Source of the DNA: Nostoc sp. ATCC 53789 | GTDB taxonomy: Bacteria; Cyanobacteriota; Cyanobacteriia; Cyanobacteriales; Nostocaceae | NCBI RefSeq assembly: GCF_009873495.1 | Contig: NZ_CP046704.1 | Span: 273,073-337,072 of the forward strand | Direction: 5' to 3' | DNA length: 64,000 bases | Part shown: one piece after another, positions 42,910 through 52,241 of the stretch | Layout of the letters: the number at the start of each line of letters is the position of its first letter | Numbering within the stretch: position 1 is the stretch's first letter | The notes under the pieces: generated by a model | The model's input: only the letters and a program-made list of their open reading frames with translations | What the model was told of the DNA's origin: nothing | Databases searched by the model: none | Translations under genes and position numbers: made by a program

Positions 42910-44730
42910 TTAGCGATTAGCTTTCATTTGGTCAAACCAAGTGATCGCAGCCAACGAACTACTGATCCGGCTACCACTTTTCACATCGCCAATTCCAATC
43001 GCGTGTTGTCGCATAGCCTGAATCAATTGCTGTTTATCGAAAATGCCTAAATCATCAATCCGCGACTGAACAACCATTTCCTCTAATTTGGGTAAATTCT
43101 TGGCTAATCCCTGCCAATAAACCTCGTTGAAATTTCCCTTGAACCGCCGAGTCCGAATCGGTTCGGGCAGAATCTCGCCCATCGCCACTTGCAGCAGAGG
43201 TTTGGGAACGCCAGGGATTTCTCTCAGTTCTTTGGGGAGACTGAGACAGTAGGTAATCAGACGCGGATCGAGGAAGGGTTGGCAAATTCGGATTCCCAGA
43301 GGTGTGGCAAGATTCCAGGCAGCCCAATTTCCCGCAGATGCCCGCAGTCCTAGCAGATTTAAGGATTGCTCTACTGGATATCTGTTGATTTCACGTATAG
43401 TTGCTAGTGCCTTGCCCCACATATCATGCTGCTTGGCAAAATCAGGGAGAACCCAAGGAGGAATGGTAAATAAACCTAGGTTTGGCCAGCGTCCATAGCC
43501 CTGTCGGATTAATGCTGGCAAGCTCTCTCGCAACAGTGATGGAATTAAGGGTTCAATTCCGAATGGGTACAAAATTGACCATAGACTCTGGTTCTTGGCA
43601 TTAGCCCATTGACGCGCCTCTTGTAAAGCTTTGTTCCAGTGACCTTGACGCATCAAATCTGCCAAGTGCATCCGATTTCCTTCTACAATCAGTTCTGCTC
43701 CCCCTCCACTCATGATTGCCGTCACCCCCATTTGAGCAGCTACATCGACCAGCACCTTTTCCATTGCTAAGTGGAATAAACCAGGATAAGGTTCGTCGTG
43801 GGCAGGGATTTCTTTGGTGAACCACTGGAAGTCTAAAGCTGTATCCCCATCTACATAGTGTGGTTCAATCGCTCCTCCCCGATCTACCACCATCTGAATG
43901 TAATCCGTTTCACCTACCAGAGTCCGCATTTGATAAACCAAAGAAAGGGTAATCAGCCGTCTGGGAGAGGTTTCTGCGGCTAGTAGATCGCGGGCAATAC
44001 ACACTATAGAAGAGCTATCCATCCCTCCTGATAAGTGAGAAGCGATTTTCTCGTCCTGAATTCGCTGTTTGACCGCTTGCCGAAAAAGGTGGATAAACTG
44101 TAAACCTGCTTCCTGGGGCGCGATATTTTCTATCGGTTGAATTTGATTCATCCAGTCCCAAGACCAGATTTTTGTTGTACGACCAGTGGCAGTCAATACT
44201 AGGAGAGTGCCTGGTAGAATCCGTTGAATTTCCTCAAATGCCGTCTTTTCAGTAGCTAACTCGACAAAAGCATAGGGAAACATTAAGAATGAGGCGATAA
44301 AGTCTTTATTAATAGCAGCTTGGGGAAGTCGTTGCGCTAATAATTGCAAATTAGTACTAACCCAGGTAGTTTGGTTGTGGCGCGTCCAGTACAAGGGAAA
44401 GTTTCCTAGAGGATCGCGCAGGGCGAAAAGACATAATTGCTTTGGATCGAAAACCACTAGTGCAAATTCACCCTCAAGTTTCTCTAAACCTTGTGCGTCA
44501 TAATGTTGGAAAATAGCTAATATTAAGGCTGCATCGGAGGCCAAGTCCTGCTGAAATGCTTGAGGAAAGCGAGTTTTCAAGTCATCCTGGTAATAAATTC
44601 GTCCCATCAGGACCACTGCCATCTCTGTTGCAGAGTCTTGGGCGAAGGTTACTAGGGAAGAGACTAGAGAAAAGAAATTAAATTCGGCTTTTCCGGTTGC
44701 TTCTAGGGTGACTTCAAATCCGGTTTTCAT
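42910..44730 (-). CDS. lasso-peptide macrolactam synthetase (asparagine-synthetase-like, C protein)
   Basis: 606 residues. An N-terminal glutaminase-like domain (residues 1-200) includes GRIYYQDDL, GEFALVVFDPKQLCLFALRD and DPLGNFPLYW, but starts MKTGFEVT, lacking the Cys nucleophile of true Asn synthetase. The ATP-pyrophosphatase loop is intact: SHLSGGMDSSSIVCIARD (near 232-240). The later signature reads TAIMSGGGAELIVEG, where Asn synthetases have GDEL-type acidic residues. Loss of the N-terminal Cys with an intact PP-loop is typical of lasso cyclases, which adenylate the ring Asp/Glu side chain of the core. It lies two genes downstream of the precursor and 30 bases after the pentapeptide-repeat gene. 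Confidence 0.85.
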   Translation of the reverse strand: MKTGFEVTLEATGKAEFNFFSLVSSLVTFAQDSATEMAVVLMGRIYYQDDLKTRFPQAFQQDLASDAALILAIFQHYDAQGLEKLEGEFALVVFDPKQLCLFALRDPLGNFPLYWTRHNQTTWVSTNLQLLAQRLPQAAINKDFIASFLMFPYAFVELATEKTAFEEIQRILPGTLLVLTATGRTTKIWSWDWMNQIQPIENIAPQEAGLQFIHLFRQAVKQRIQDEKIASHLSGGMDSSSIVCIARDLLAAETSPRRLITLSLVYQMRTLVGETDYIQMVVDRGGAIEPHYVDGDTALDFQWFTKEIPAHDEPYPGLFHLAMEKVLVDVAAQMGVTAIMSGGGAELIVEGNRMHLADLMRQGHWNKALQEARQWANAKNQSLWSILYPFGIEPLIPSLLRESLPALIRQGYGRWPNLGLFTIPPWVLPDFAKQHDMWGKALATIREINRYPVEQSLNLLGLRASAGNWAAWNLATPLGIRICQPFLDPRLITYCLSLPKELREIPGVPKPLLQVAMGEILPEPIRTRRFKGNFNEVYWQGLAKNLPKLEEMVVQSRIDDLGIFDKQQLIQAMRQHAIGIGDVKSGSRISSSLAAITWFDQMKANR

Positions 44731-44760
44731 GTCTAACCCAATATTTTCCTATCACTTCGC

Positions 44761-45894
44761 TTATTTAGGACAGCTGCTATAATCAACTGTTCCTTCAGGC
44801 ATAGTGGTTTCACAAAATTTTGCCTCTCGCATGTCAGTATTTTTTAAATTGGCACCCCTTAGATCAGCGCGATTCAAAAGGGCACCCTTGAGGTCAGCAT
44901 TAGCCAAATTAGCACCCCTTAGATCAGCTCCAGTTAAATCAGCACCATTCATCTGAGCATTACTAAGAGCATTACTACTATTTGGACTCTTACTTAGGTT
45001 AGTCCCTTTCAATATAGCTTTTGTCAGATTGGCATATGTCAGATCAGCGCCCTCCAAGTTAGCCCCTGTCAAGTCAGCCCCTGTCAAGTCAGCCCTCTTG
45101 AGTGTGGCGTCCTTTAGTTTCGTCTTTATCAATTTAGCATCGTTTAGCCTAGCCCCTTCTAAATAAGCTTGATTCAGGGTGGCACCAGTTAGCATAGCCT
45201 TTGTCAAATTTGCTTTGCCTAGGTTGATAGACAACTTCTTTGATTGAGAGCCATCTTTCGGCGGAGACTGCGGACCCAACTCCATATTCTGTAAGTTTGC
45301 CTCATATAGTGCCATACCCTCCATATCAATTATGGATTTTAGTGATTTATCGTTCGGTTTAGTTTTATAGGCCGAATAGTCGTAATTGATTAACCGCGCA
45401 TCATACAAGAAACTTAAGACTTGACCTTGACGCTGGGCATCATTTTCCCGAAGTCTTAATTTGAGATCCTCACCCGTAACTTTTGATCCATTATTATCAT
45501 TATCCTGTACCGGCACCAGGACTTCTAAGACTGATTGTGTCAAAGCTCTGGCTGCTTTAGGTGTATACTCATTTTTATCGAACAGTTTTCCGCTTGATAT
45601 CAAGTCTGTCATCTTGCTCAGATAATTTTGCATCACTTCCTGGTTTTTTCGTTCTTCAAGCGCATATTCTTCTCTTTGTCGAGCTTGCTCATTAACCACG
45701 AAACCAACTACAAGCAATAGAAGAGGGACGAGCAACAAATTCGCCAAATCCCACAATGTTTTACCTTGAAACCCCAGCCATTTCCATCTATCAGACTTTG
45801 ATTTTCCCTGCCTATCTTGTACTTTATGTGTGGGTGGTAGTGGAGAATTCTGCCCATTCTTCTCTTTGAAGACGATATCTTGTCGCTCTACCAT
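44761..45894 (-). CDS. membrane-anchored pentapeptide-repeat protein in the lasso locus
   Basis: 377 residues. A hydrophobic helix (LWDLANLLLVPLLLLVVGFV, about 48-68) anchors the protein, followed by a charged coiled segment and a loop to ~195. Residues ~220-360 are a right-handed beta-helix of A(D/N)Lxx repeats (ADLTGADLTGANLEGADLTY; ADLTGADLRGANLANADLKG). A short tail with two Cys ends the protein (KFCETTMPEGTVDYSSCPK). It lies between the precursor and cyclase genes. Pentapeptide-repeat proteins protect gyrase in some peptide antibiotic systems, so immunity is possible but unproven. Cyanobacteria have many unrelated ones. Confidence 0.85.
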   Translation of the reverse strand: MVERQDIVFKEKNGQNSPLPPTHKVQDRQGKSKSDRWKWLGFQGKTLWDLANLLLVPLLLLVVGFVVNEQARQREEYALEERKNQEVMQNYLSKMTDLISSGKLFDKNEYTPKAARALTQSVLEVLVPVQDNDNNGSKVTGEDLKLRLRENDAQRQGQVLSFLYDARLINYDYSAYKTKPNDKSLKSIIDMEGMALYEANLQNMELGPQSPPKDGSQSKKLSINLGKANLTKAMLTGATLNQAYLEGARLNDAKLIKTKLKDATLKRADLTGADLTGANLEGADLTYANLTKAILKGTNLSKSPNSSNALSNAQMNGADLTGADLRGANLANADLKGALLNRADLRGANLKNTDMREAKFCETTMPEGTVDYSSCPK

Positions 45895-45970
45895 TTTTTT
45901 TGTCTCCTAGCACATAATTTTCCTAAGTTCTTAAACTTGCTAGTGATTTAGTATCCTACATCCTTACTAA

Positions 45971-46126
45971 CTAGCTGTACCAGAACTGTGAATTAGGTCC
46001 TTCGATATAGCTACCTTGGACAGAAGATTGCACGTTGTTTATAGACCCAAGAAAGTAAATTTTAGGTTGGGAATAAACTTTTACTTGGGGATCAGTTAGC
46101 CTAACACTTTCTAACTTTTTCAACAT
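45971..46126 (-). CDS. lasso-peptide precursor (A protein)
   Basis: 51 residues starting MLKKLESVRLTDPQVKVYSQ. The leader shows the lasso recognition pattern YxxPx(I/L)xxxG: Tyr18, Pro21, Ile23, Gly27, here YSQPKIYFLG. The Thr usually at the penultimate leader position is replaced by Gln33. The predicted core SVQGSYIEGPNSQFWYS starts at Ser35, with Glu42 as its eighth residue, so an 8-membered Ser1-Glu8 lactam ring is possible. Starting one residue earlier gives a 9-membered ring. The tail's Phe, Trp and Tyr could be steric plugs. A perfect Shine-Dalgarno AAGGAGG lies 6 bases before ATG. It lies between the RRE-peptidase and pentapeptide genes on the same strand. The structure is inferred, but leader motif, spacing and neighbours agree. 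Confidence 0.85.
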   Translation of the reverse strand: MLKKLESVRLTDPQVKVYSQPKIYFLGSINNVQSSVQGSYIEGPNSQFWYS

Positions 46127-46132
46127 ATCTAA

Positions 46133-46139
46133 CCTCCTT
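46133..46139 (-). promoter_or_regulatory. strong Shine-Dalgarno of the lasso precursor
   Basis: On minus the sequence reads AAGGAGG, with 6 bases before the ATG at 46126. It is the strongest ribosome-binding site seen in the window, and it decides the start of this otherwise overlooked gene. Confidence 0.8.
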
Positions 46140-46409
46140 GTGCTTAATACTTAACTTATGACCAAATTGAGCAATTTTTGCACTTTTTCTTACTTATGCT
46201 TACAAAAAATCACCCATCTACCACTTCTTAGATCAACTCTATCTACTTTTAGAGTATCTCTCAATTAAACTTTGGAAAGCTTATTTAATCAATATTCATA
46301 TTAATGATAAAAGCTTAAAATAACTAGATTTTTCAATCATATTAGTTTATAAAATAAGCTTTTACATGTTTAACTGTAATTATGGCTATCTATTCATCTC
46401 CTATTGCCC

Positions 46410-47195
46410 TCAAGAATATCTGACAATTGGCATAAAGGGTTTACAATGATCCAGTTCATCCGTCACAACCAAGCCATTACACTCAACCCAGGCGTGGACT
46501 TGAAACGGATAGCGATCAATGCCAATAACTAAAGTTGCAGGTAAGCCGTAAAAAGTACGGAGAAGATGATAACCAACCAGCGCCCGTTCTTTACACACCA
46601 TTGGTAAGAAAAGCCTACTAGCAGATGCTTCCCGCACCATTCGATCCACCGTTTGAATGACATCTGCTGTTACTGTGGTGTCAAATGCTGCGATCTCACC
46701 ATGCCAGTACTGCCACAATGATACAGTGCGACTCCATCTGAGTAGACGAAAGCTGAACCAACTTAAGCTTAACAATAGCTCAACTGTAAGGCGATTGGGG
46801 GTTGGTTCAGGGTTGACTAAATTGCGGAAAATTAAGCTGACTGTTTTTAAGAGCAAAAGTAAGATTTTGTTGATTACTCTTAACTGATGATGTCTTAAAA
46901 ACAACAACCAATTAAATGATTTCGCACTAGTAGTAAGTAGCTTTTTTTGCTCTAATTCCTGTAAGAGTATATTCAAGTCAGAGCGAACATTTTCTTCAGT
47001 TACGTTATAGATTTTAGTTAGTTCGCTAACTGTCTCTTCTACCCCTTTTTCTAGTGCGAGTAACAACATTAATGTAGCAATTTCATCCAGACCATAAAAC
47101 TGTCCACTCTCAAAATCCAAGATTTGGGCGATCCCATCTTGCAAAAATAGAAATACGTCCCGACTAAGACTGTAATAACTGCCGTTTTCACCCAT
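46410..47195 (-). CDS. lasso-peptide RRE-peptidase fusion (B1-B2 protein)
   Basis: ATG at 47195 (a TTG lies one codon upstream); about 261 residues. Residues 1-90 are a PqqD-like RRE: DVFLFLQDGIAQILDFESGQ, FYGLDEIATLMLLLAL, LNILLQELEQKKLL. Two hydrophobic-basic helices link it to a transglutaminase-like peptidase. The peptidase has its catalytic Cys in LPMVCKERALVGYHLLRTFY (near 202), His in FQVHAWVECNGL (near 235), and an Asp downstream. This is the leader peptidase of lasso pathways, here fused to its recognition domain where many loci have two genes. It is the first lasso gene on minus, with the precursor 284 bases downstream. Confidence 0.88.
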   Translation of the reverse strand: MGENGSYYSLSRDVFLFLQDGIAQILDFESGQFYGLDEIATLMLLLALEKGVEETVSELTKIYNVTEENVRSDLNILLQELEQKKLLTTSAKSFNWLLFLRHHQLRVINKILLLLLKTVSLIFRNLVNPEPTPNRLTVELLLSLSWFSFRLLRWSRTVSLWQYWHGEIAAFDTTVTADVIQTVDRMVREASASRLFLPMVCKERALVGYHLLRTFYGLPATLVIGIDRYPFQVHAWVECNGLVVTDELDHCKPFMPIVRYS

Positions 47196-47402
47196 CAAGA
47201 TGTCGTTTTGTTTACCTTGTTGCTGTTTTCAATAGCATCTACTCGGTAGTTTAGATGCGTTAGCAAATTATAACGACCATATTTAGGCTGAAGTTAATTT
47301 AGTTGATTTCATTCTTTAAGAGGATGTTTTAAAATTTAAACTGATTAAAAATCATGCAAGCCGTCGAACGATAATACATATCATGACAACATAAGATAAA
47401 AG

Positions 47403-48839
47403 GGTTCTTCCGGTGCTTTTATGGTGGTTACTAAATTTTAGTAAATTTTATTAACTACATTTTAATGATATTTATCCTTAAAACATATACTGTGTAAGCA
47501 TTATAGCAGTTTCACGTATACTGAAATAATCCAAATAGCATGATTTATACTATAACACAGTAAAAATTAAGGCTTTCACGCAGTGTGCCGTAGGTATCGC
47601 TATGAAATTTACTGTAGAGCAAATCCTGAATCTGCCCGATATGAAAGTATTAGATTTTCAAGAAATTGAAGGGGAAGAAATAATTATAACGATAGAAAAA
47701 AGCGTTAACTATTCGACTTGCCCATCTTGTGGGCAAAATACTCAGAGTATACATCAAAATCATTGGCGGATGATTCATGATTTATCTTGGAGTAAAAAGC
47801 CAGTACTCTTAAAAATAAATCGTCGCCAGTTCAAATGTCATAAATGTAAAAAAGTCTTTAGTGAGAAATTGGATTTTGTAGATAAAAGTAAAGGATATAC
47901 AAAAAGATTAGCAACAGACATAGTACAACAAGTATTAAATAGTAATATTCATAGTGTTGCCGAAAGGAATGGATTGAGTGATGAAGAAGTAGAATCAATG
48001 TTAAAAAAGCAAGCTTCACAAATATTAAATATTAATCTAAGCCAGGTAAAAAAGTTAGGTATAGATGAAATAGCTTTAGTTAAAGGTCAAGGAAACTACT
48101 TAGCAGTATTAGTGGATTTAGATACTCATAAGCCAATTGAAATAGTGCAATCACGACGAATAGAAGATATCCGTGAAGTAATTGCTGGCTGGGGATTTGA
48201 AGTACTTAATCATGCTTGTTGAAGTGAGTATTGATCTCTGGTCGCCTTATAAAAGCTTAGTAGAAGATTTAATGCCAAATGCTAACATAACTGCTGACAG
48301 GTTTCATGTGATGAAACAAGTAAATGATGAATTAGATAGGATGCGTAAAACTGAGAAGAAAGCAGCAATGTCGTTAGAAGATAAATCCGAAAAATCTCGC
48401 CAACTAGAGGCATTAACTAAAAGCAAATATAGTTTAATTAAAAATGAAGATTCTTTAAACGAAAAGCAAAAATCAAAATTAAACTCCGTGTTAGAGGTGT
48501 CGCCGACTCTGGCTAAAATGCACGCACTTAAAGAACAATTCCGCCAGATATTTGAAACCACTAAATCTTGGGGAGATAGCATAACACAATTATTAGATTG
48601 GATGTATGATGCACGTTCATACTTTCCGAAAAGTCTAGGGACAATGGTGAGATGGTTTGGGGAAATAGTCGGTTATTTTGATGGCAGAACTACCAGTGGT
48701 ACTGTAGAAGGAATTAATAATAAACTCAAGTTAATTAAAAGACTTGGGTATGGCTTTCGGAATTTTAGCAATTTTCGATTACGCAGTTTATTAAACTGGC
48801 ACTTTTCTATTAATTCTCCATAAAAGTAACGGATGAACC
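47403..48839 (+). mobile_element. ISL3-family insertion sequence, 8-bp target duplication GATAAAAG
   Basis: The element is 1437 bp. Its ends GGTTCTTCCGGTGCTTTTAT (47403) and the complement of GGTTCATCCGTTACTTTTAT (48839) are imperfect inverted repeats. GATAAAAG at 47395-47402 is repeated at 48840-48847, the 8-bp duplication expected for ISL3. The element separates the start of the RRE-peptidase gene (minus) from the start of the exporter gene (plus), and therefore sits in what was the divergent promoter region of the lasso locus. Confidence 0.92.
47602..48823 (+). pseudogene. ISL3-family transposase, frameshifted
   Basis: The first frame (206 codons) has the N-terminal zinc finger CPSCGQNTQSIH ... 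FKCHKCKKVFSEK, an HTH, and the first DDE Asp in KKLGIDEIALVKGQG. It stops at 48222 after GFEVLNHAC. The second frame begins before that stop and continues with VEVSIDLWSPYKSLVEDLMP (second Asp), NITADRFHVMKQVNDELDRM and TVEGINNKLKLIKRLGYGFR (Glu), to the end. Removing one base near 48213 would join them as ...LNQLVEVSIDLW..., the usual sequence. All three catalytic residues survive, so the break is a recent one-base insertion (or an assembly error). ISL3 elements are not known to use programmed frameshifting. Confidence 0.88.
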
Positions 48840-48903
48840 GATAAAAGCAAGAATATTTATTATCAATTAGATCATCTGAATAAAAGTTACTATTTAACCT
48901 TGA

Positions 48904-50760
48904 GTGCAACCGAGCGAACCCAGCCTGTTTCAAACTTTTTGGCGTAGCCTGCTGTTGGTAATTCAGTCAGCGCCTACTGAGTTACGCACTCTTGTCCTCT
49001 TAACTCTAATTAGTGGTTCTAGCCCAGTAATTTCACTGTTTATCAACAAAATTATTATTGATCGAATTTCCCATTTACTAGGGAAATTTACAACAGTAAG
49101 CTCGCTCGCTCTTATCCTACAAGAGCCACTCTTACTTTGGAGCATTGGAGGATTAATATTACTTAATTTATTAACTGACTCAATGAGTGCGATCGCTAGC
49201 TTGGTTTTTTCTTCTCTGCGCGATCGTGTTCAAGGTTTTGCTCAAAGTATTGTGCTGAATAAAGTTGCTAATTTTGCAGATATTGCGTTATTTGAAACGC
49301 CCGAATTATTAAACTTGGTTCAACTGGCAGAAACAGGAATAGAACGGCTCAAGGAACTATCCTTGCTTGTAATTACAACTTTGCATGGTTTTTTTATTTT
49401 AATTCCTGCTATTTTGCTCTCTGGCTCAATTGCTTGGTGGATACCGTTAATTTTATTTACCTCTGCTACACCAGCGATTTATATGGAATTGACTTACCGC
49501 AAAAAAAGCTGGGAAGTCGAAGAAACTCAGGCGAGTCTTGTCCGCCAAATGAACTTGTATAGGGATGTCTTAGTGGGTGAAGCTTATACCAAAGAATTAC
49601 GCTTATTTCAGCTACAACCTTTATTGCTGGATCGGTGGCAAAGTCTTTTCCAGACCATGTTTAGATCGATGCAGCAAATCCGCAAAAAAGGAACGGTGCT
49701 GGTAATCACTTGGTCAATGGTGAATGGATTAGGAAGCGCTTTACCCTACATTTATGTTGTTATAGGAGCTTTACGCGGAATTTATACTTTAGGAGATTTA
49801 GCACTTTATGCAGGTTTGATCCTACAAGTGCGCCAGAGTTTGTTTTTACTGATTAATAATGGGTCTAACTTGTATGATGTGGTTTTGGGGACTCGTCCGA
49901 TTTTCCAATTATTAGAACTGAAGCCGAAATTGCGGTTATCGTTAGCCTCAAGGGAGGATACTGCTGCTAAATTGTCTTTGACACCAAAGGCGATCGCTAA
50001 GCAACAGGGAATCCAAATCAAGAACTTATCTTTTTCTTATCCAGGTAGCGGCAGCAAGATTCTGGACAACATTAACCTCACAATTCAGCCGCATCAAACG
50101 ATCGCCCTAGTTGGGGAAAATGGTGCGGGGAAAACAACTCTGGCTAAGTTACTCTGTCGCCTGTACGATCCAGGAAGTGGCGAAATTTTGTGGAATGGAC
50201 AGGATTTGCGCGAAATTGGCTTGGAACAGCTATACTCACGCCTTGCTGTGGTGATGCAAGATTACGCTCGGTTTCCAGCCACAGTGTGTGAAAATGTGGG
50301 TTTTGGGTACTTATCTGCGTTACAGGATGTTAACGCCATCAAAGAGGCACTGAGGGCAGCTGGAATTGCCAAGGTAGTGGACAATCTGCCCCAAGGCTTA
50401 GAGACACGATTAGGTAAGCAATTAGCAGGTGGGGTAGACTTATCGCAAGGACAGTGGCAAAGAATTGCGATCGCTCGTGCCTTGATGCGATTATCCTCAG
50501 CAGAACTATTAATTTTGGATGAACCGACAAGCGCACTCGATCCGAAAACTGAGCATGAAATTTACCAGCTTTTACGTACCATTGCTGCTAATAAAATGGC
50601 TGTTTTCATCAGTCATCGTTTAGCTTTATCCAAACTGGCAGACCGGATTATTGTTTTAGAAAATGGCAAGATTATAGAAACAGGAAGTCATGAGGAATTA
50701 ATAGCAAGAGGTGGACAATATCATCTCATGTTTACCCGTCAAGCAAGTAGCTATCAGTAG
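48904..50760 (+). CDS. ABC exporter (fused membrane-ATPase), probable lasso-peptide exporter (D protein)
   Basis: 618 residues, GTG start. Six hydrophobic helices span residues 1-320 (for example LVLLTLISGSSPVISLFINK, FILIPAILLSGSIAWWIPLI). The ATPase domain has Walker A LVGENGAGKTTLAKLL near 402, signature LSQGQWQRIAIARAL and Walker B AELLILDEPTSALDP, then the H-loop FISHRL. This is the fused exporter architecture of lasso and other peptide loci. It starts 65 bases after the IS end and faces away from the minus-strand lasso genes, so together they form one divergent locus. Export and self-protection are the expected role by analogy with other lasso D proteins. Confidence 0.87.
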   Translation: MQPSEPSLFQTFWRSLLLVIQSAPTELRTLVLLTLISGSSPVISLFINKIIIDRISHLLGKFTTVSSLALILQEPLLLWSIGGLILLNLLTDSMSAIASLVFSSLRDRVQGFAQSIVLNKVANFADIALFETPELLNLVQLAETGIERLKELSLLVITTLHGFFILIPAILLSGSIAWWIPLILFTSATPAIYMELTYRKKSWEVEETQASLVRQMNLYRDVLVGEAYTKELRLFQLQPLLLDRWQSLFQTMFRSMQQIRKKGTVLVITWSMVNGLGSALPYIYVVIGALRGIYTLGDLALYAGLILQVRQSLFLLINNGSNLYDVVLGTRPIFQLLELKPKLRLSLASREDTAAKLSLTPKAIAKQQGIQIKNLSFSYPGSGSKILDNINLTIQPHQTIALVGENGAGKTTLAKLLCRLYDPGSGEILWNGQDLREIGLEQLYSRLAVVMQDYARFPATVCENVGFGYLSALQDVNAIKEALRAAGIAKVVDNLPQGLETRLGKQLAGGVDLSQGQWQRIAIARALMRLSSAELLILDEPTSALDPKTEHEIYQLLRTIAANKMAVFISHRLALSKLADRIIVLENGKIIETGSHEELIARGGQYHLMFTRQASSYQ

Positions 50761-50949
50761 ACTGAACTATCAAATTAAGGTCAGGTATTGAACTTTCAAA
50801 GAAGCGATTGTGATTTAGCTGTTATGAATCGGCAGATCAAGCAACAGCGTTGCTTTCTGTTTCAGTTTGCTTCACTGGTTTACTTTTGAAAGCAAAGTTG
50901 AGCAACCCGCTTTGAAACTTTGAAACTTTGAAAGCATAAAGCGAGCAAG

Positions 50950-52219
50950 CTTGAGGGGAGACAAAATGGTCTAGAATGCTTATATTACAAAGAGTGTAGC
51001 AATTTGTGGTAAAAGAAAAAGAGCATTCATTCGCAACAAGCTCTATTTAATGATAATGTTACCAGAATTCTACGAAACAAACCTCAAGCGAGAATTGGGA
51101 CGTGCAGAATATTTATTACTAAAAATCCTGATAAATTTATTACAATCTATTAAAACTGTAAGCCTTGAGGCATTGGCTACAGCTTTACCTATTCCAATAT
51201 TGTTTGAAAGTAGAAGAAAGAAAATCCAAAGATTTTTGTCTTTAAATTACATAAATACTGAAGAAATTTGGTTCCCAATTATTAAAAGCTGGTTAGAGAT
51301 ATATTTCCCCTTAAATGAAATTATTTATTTAGTAATTGACCGGACTAATTGGGGGTGTATTAATCTATTAATGATTAGTGTGGTTTGGGATAAAAGGTCT
51401 ATCCCAATATATTTTAAGCTATTAGACAAATTAGGTTCAAGCAATTTTGATGAACAAGAAGCAGTATTTAAAAAAGCATTGCCGCTTTTTAATAATTATA
51501 AAACTGTAGTGTTAGGAGACCGTGAATTTTGCTCGATAAAGCTGGCTAACTGGCTAACATAGCAGAAAGTATATTTCTGTTTACGCTTAAAAAAAGATGC
51601 GTTTATAGAAATAGAACCGGAAATTTGGCTGCAATTAAGAGATTTAGGTTTAGCGCCTGGTCTTTCCTTCTTTTACCAAGGCATTAAATATACAAAATAC
51701 CTTGGGTTTGTTAGCTTTAATCTTGCTGCTAAATGGAAGCGTAAACGTTTGGGAATTGCGCCGGAGGAGGGTTGGTTTATCCTTACCAACTTAGATGATT
51801 TAGATTCAGTTATTAGAGCTTACAAACAGCGCTTTGATATTGAAGAGATGTTTAGAGATTTTAAGAGTGGTGGTTATAACTTGGAAGATACTAATGTATC
51901 AGGTCAAAGACTAATTTCCCTCATATTATTAATCTCACTTGCCTATACGGCTGCAACTATATCTGGTCAAAAAATTAAACGTATGGGTGTTCAAAAATAT
52001 GTTGGACGAATTAAAGAATCTGTGCGGACAGTTCGCCGCCATAGCAGTTTTTATATTGGATTATATGGATCTAACTGGGTCGATTTTATGGAAAATTCTT
52101 ATGAATTGGTGGCTGAGTTAATGACACTAGCTTCTAATAAGCGGAAGTATTATCAACAAGGAGAGAGAGCAATGAGGCTTATTTTATCTGCATCCTAGCC
52201 CTTTTTGTAACCCCCCAAG
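50950..52219 (+). mobile_element. IS4-family insertion sequence, 9-bp target duplication GCGAGCAAG
   Basis: The element is 1270 bp. Ends CTTGAGGGGAGACAAAATGG (50950) and the complement of CTTGGGGGGTTACAAAAAGG (52219) form imperfect inverted repeats that continue inward for another 10 bases (CTAG.ATGC). GCGAGCAAG occurs at 50941-50949 and again at 52220-52228, so a 9-bp target duplication is intact. It is the first of five elements packed between 50.9 and 53.9 kb. Confidence 0.9.
51050..52198 (+). pseudogene. IS4-family transposase with in-frame amber codon
   Basis: The frame runs from 51050 to the TAG at 51560-51562 (ending LANWLT) and continues without interruption as QKVYFCLRLKKDAFIEIEPE through to 52198. 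DDE motifs: Asp in YLVIDRTNWGCINL, Asp in VVLGDREFCSIKL, and Glu in the YKQRFDIEEMFRDFKSGGYN box (Y-R/K-E-K signature of IS4). Only one nonsense change separates it from an intact 382-residue protein. The element is therefore recently inactivated, or readable by suppression. Confidence 0.85.
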
Positions 52220-52241
52220 GCGAGCAAGTTGCTCATCTTAT

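Noticed and set aside
47602..48823. Programmed frameshift in the ISL3 transposase
   Set aside because: ISL3 elements normally encode one unbroken frame and no slippery heptamer is seen; a single inserted base explains it.
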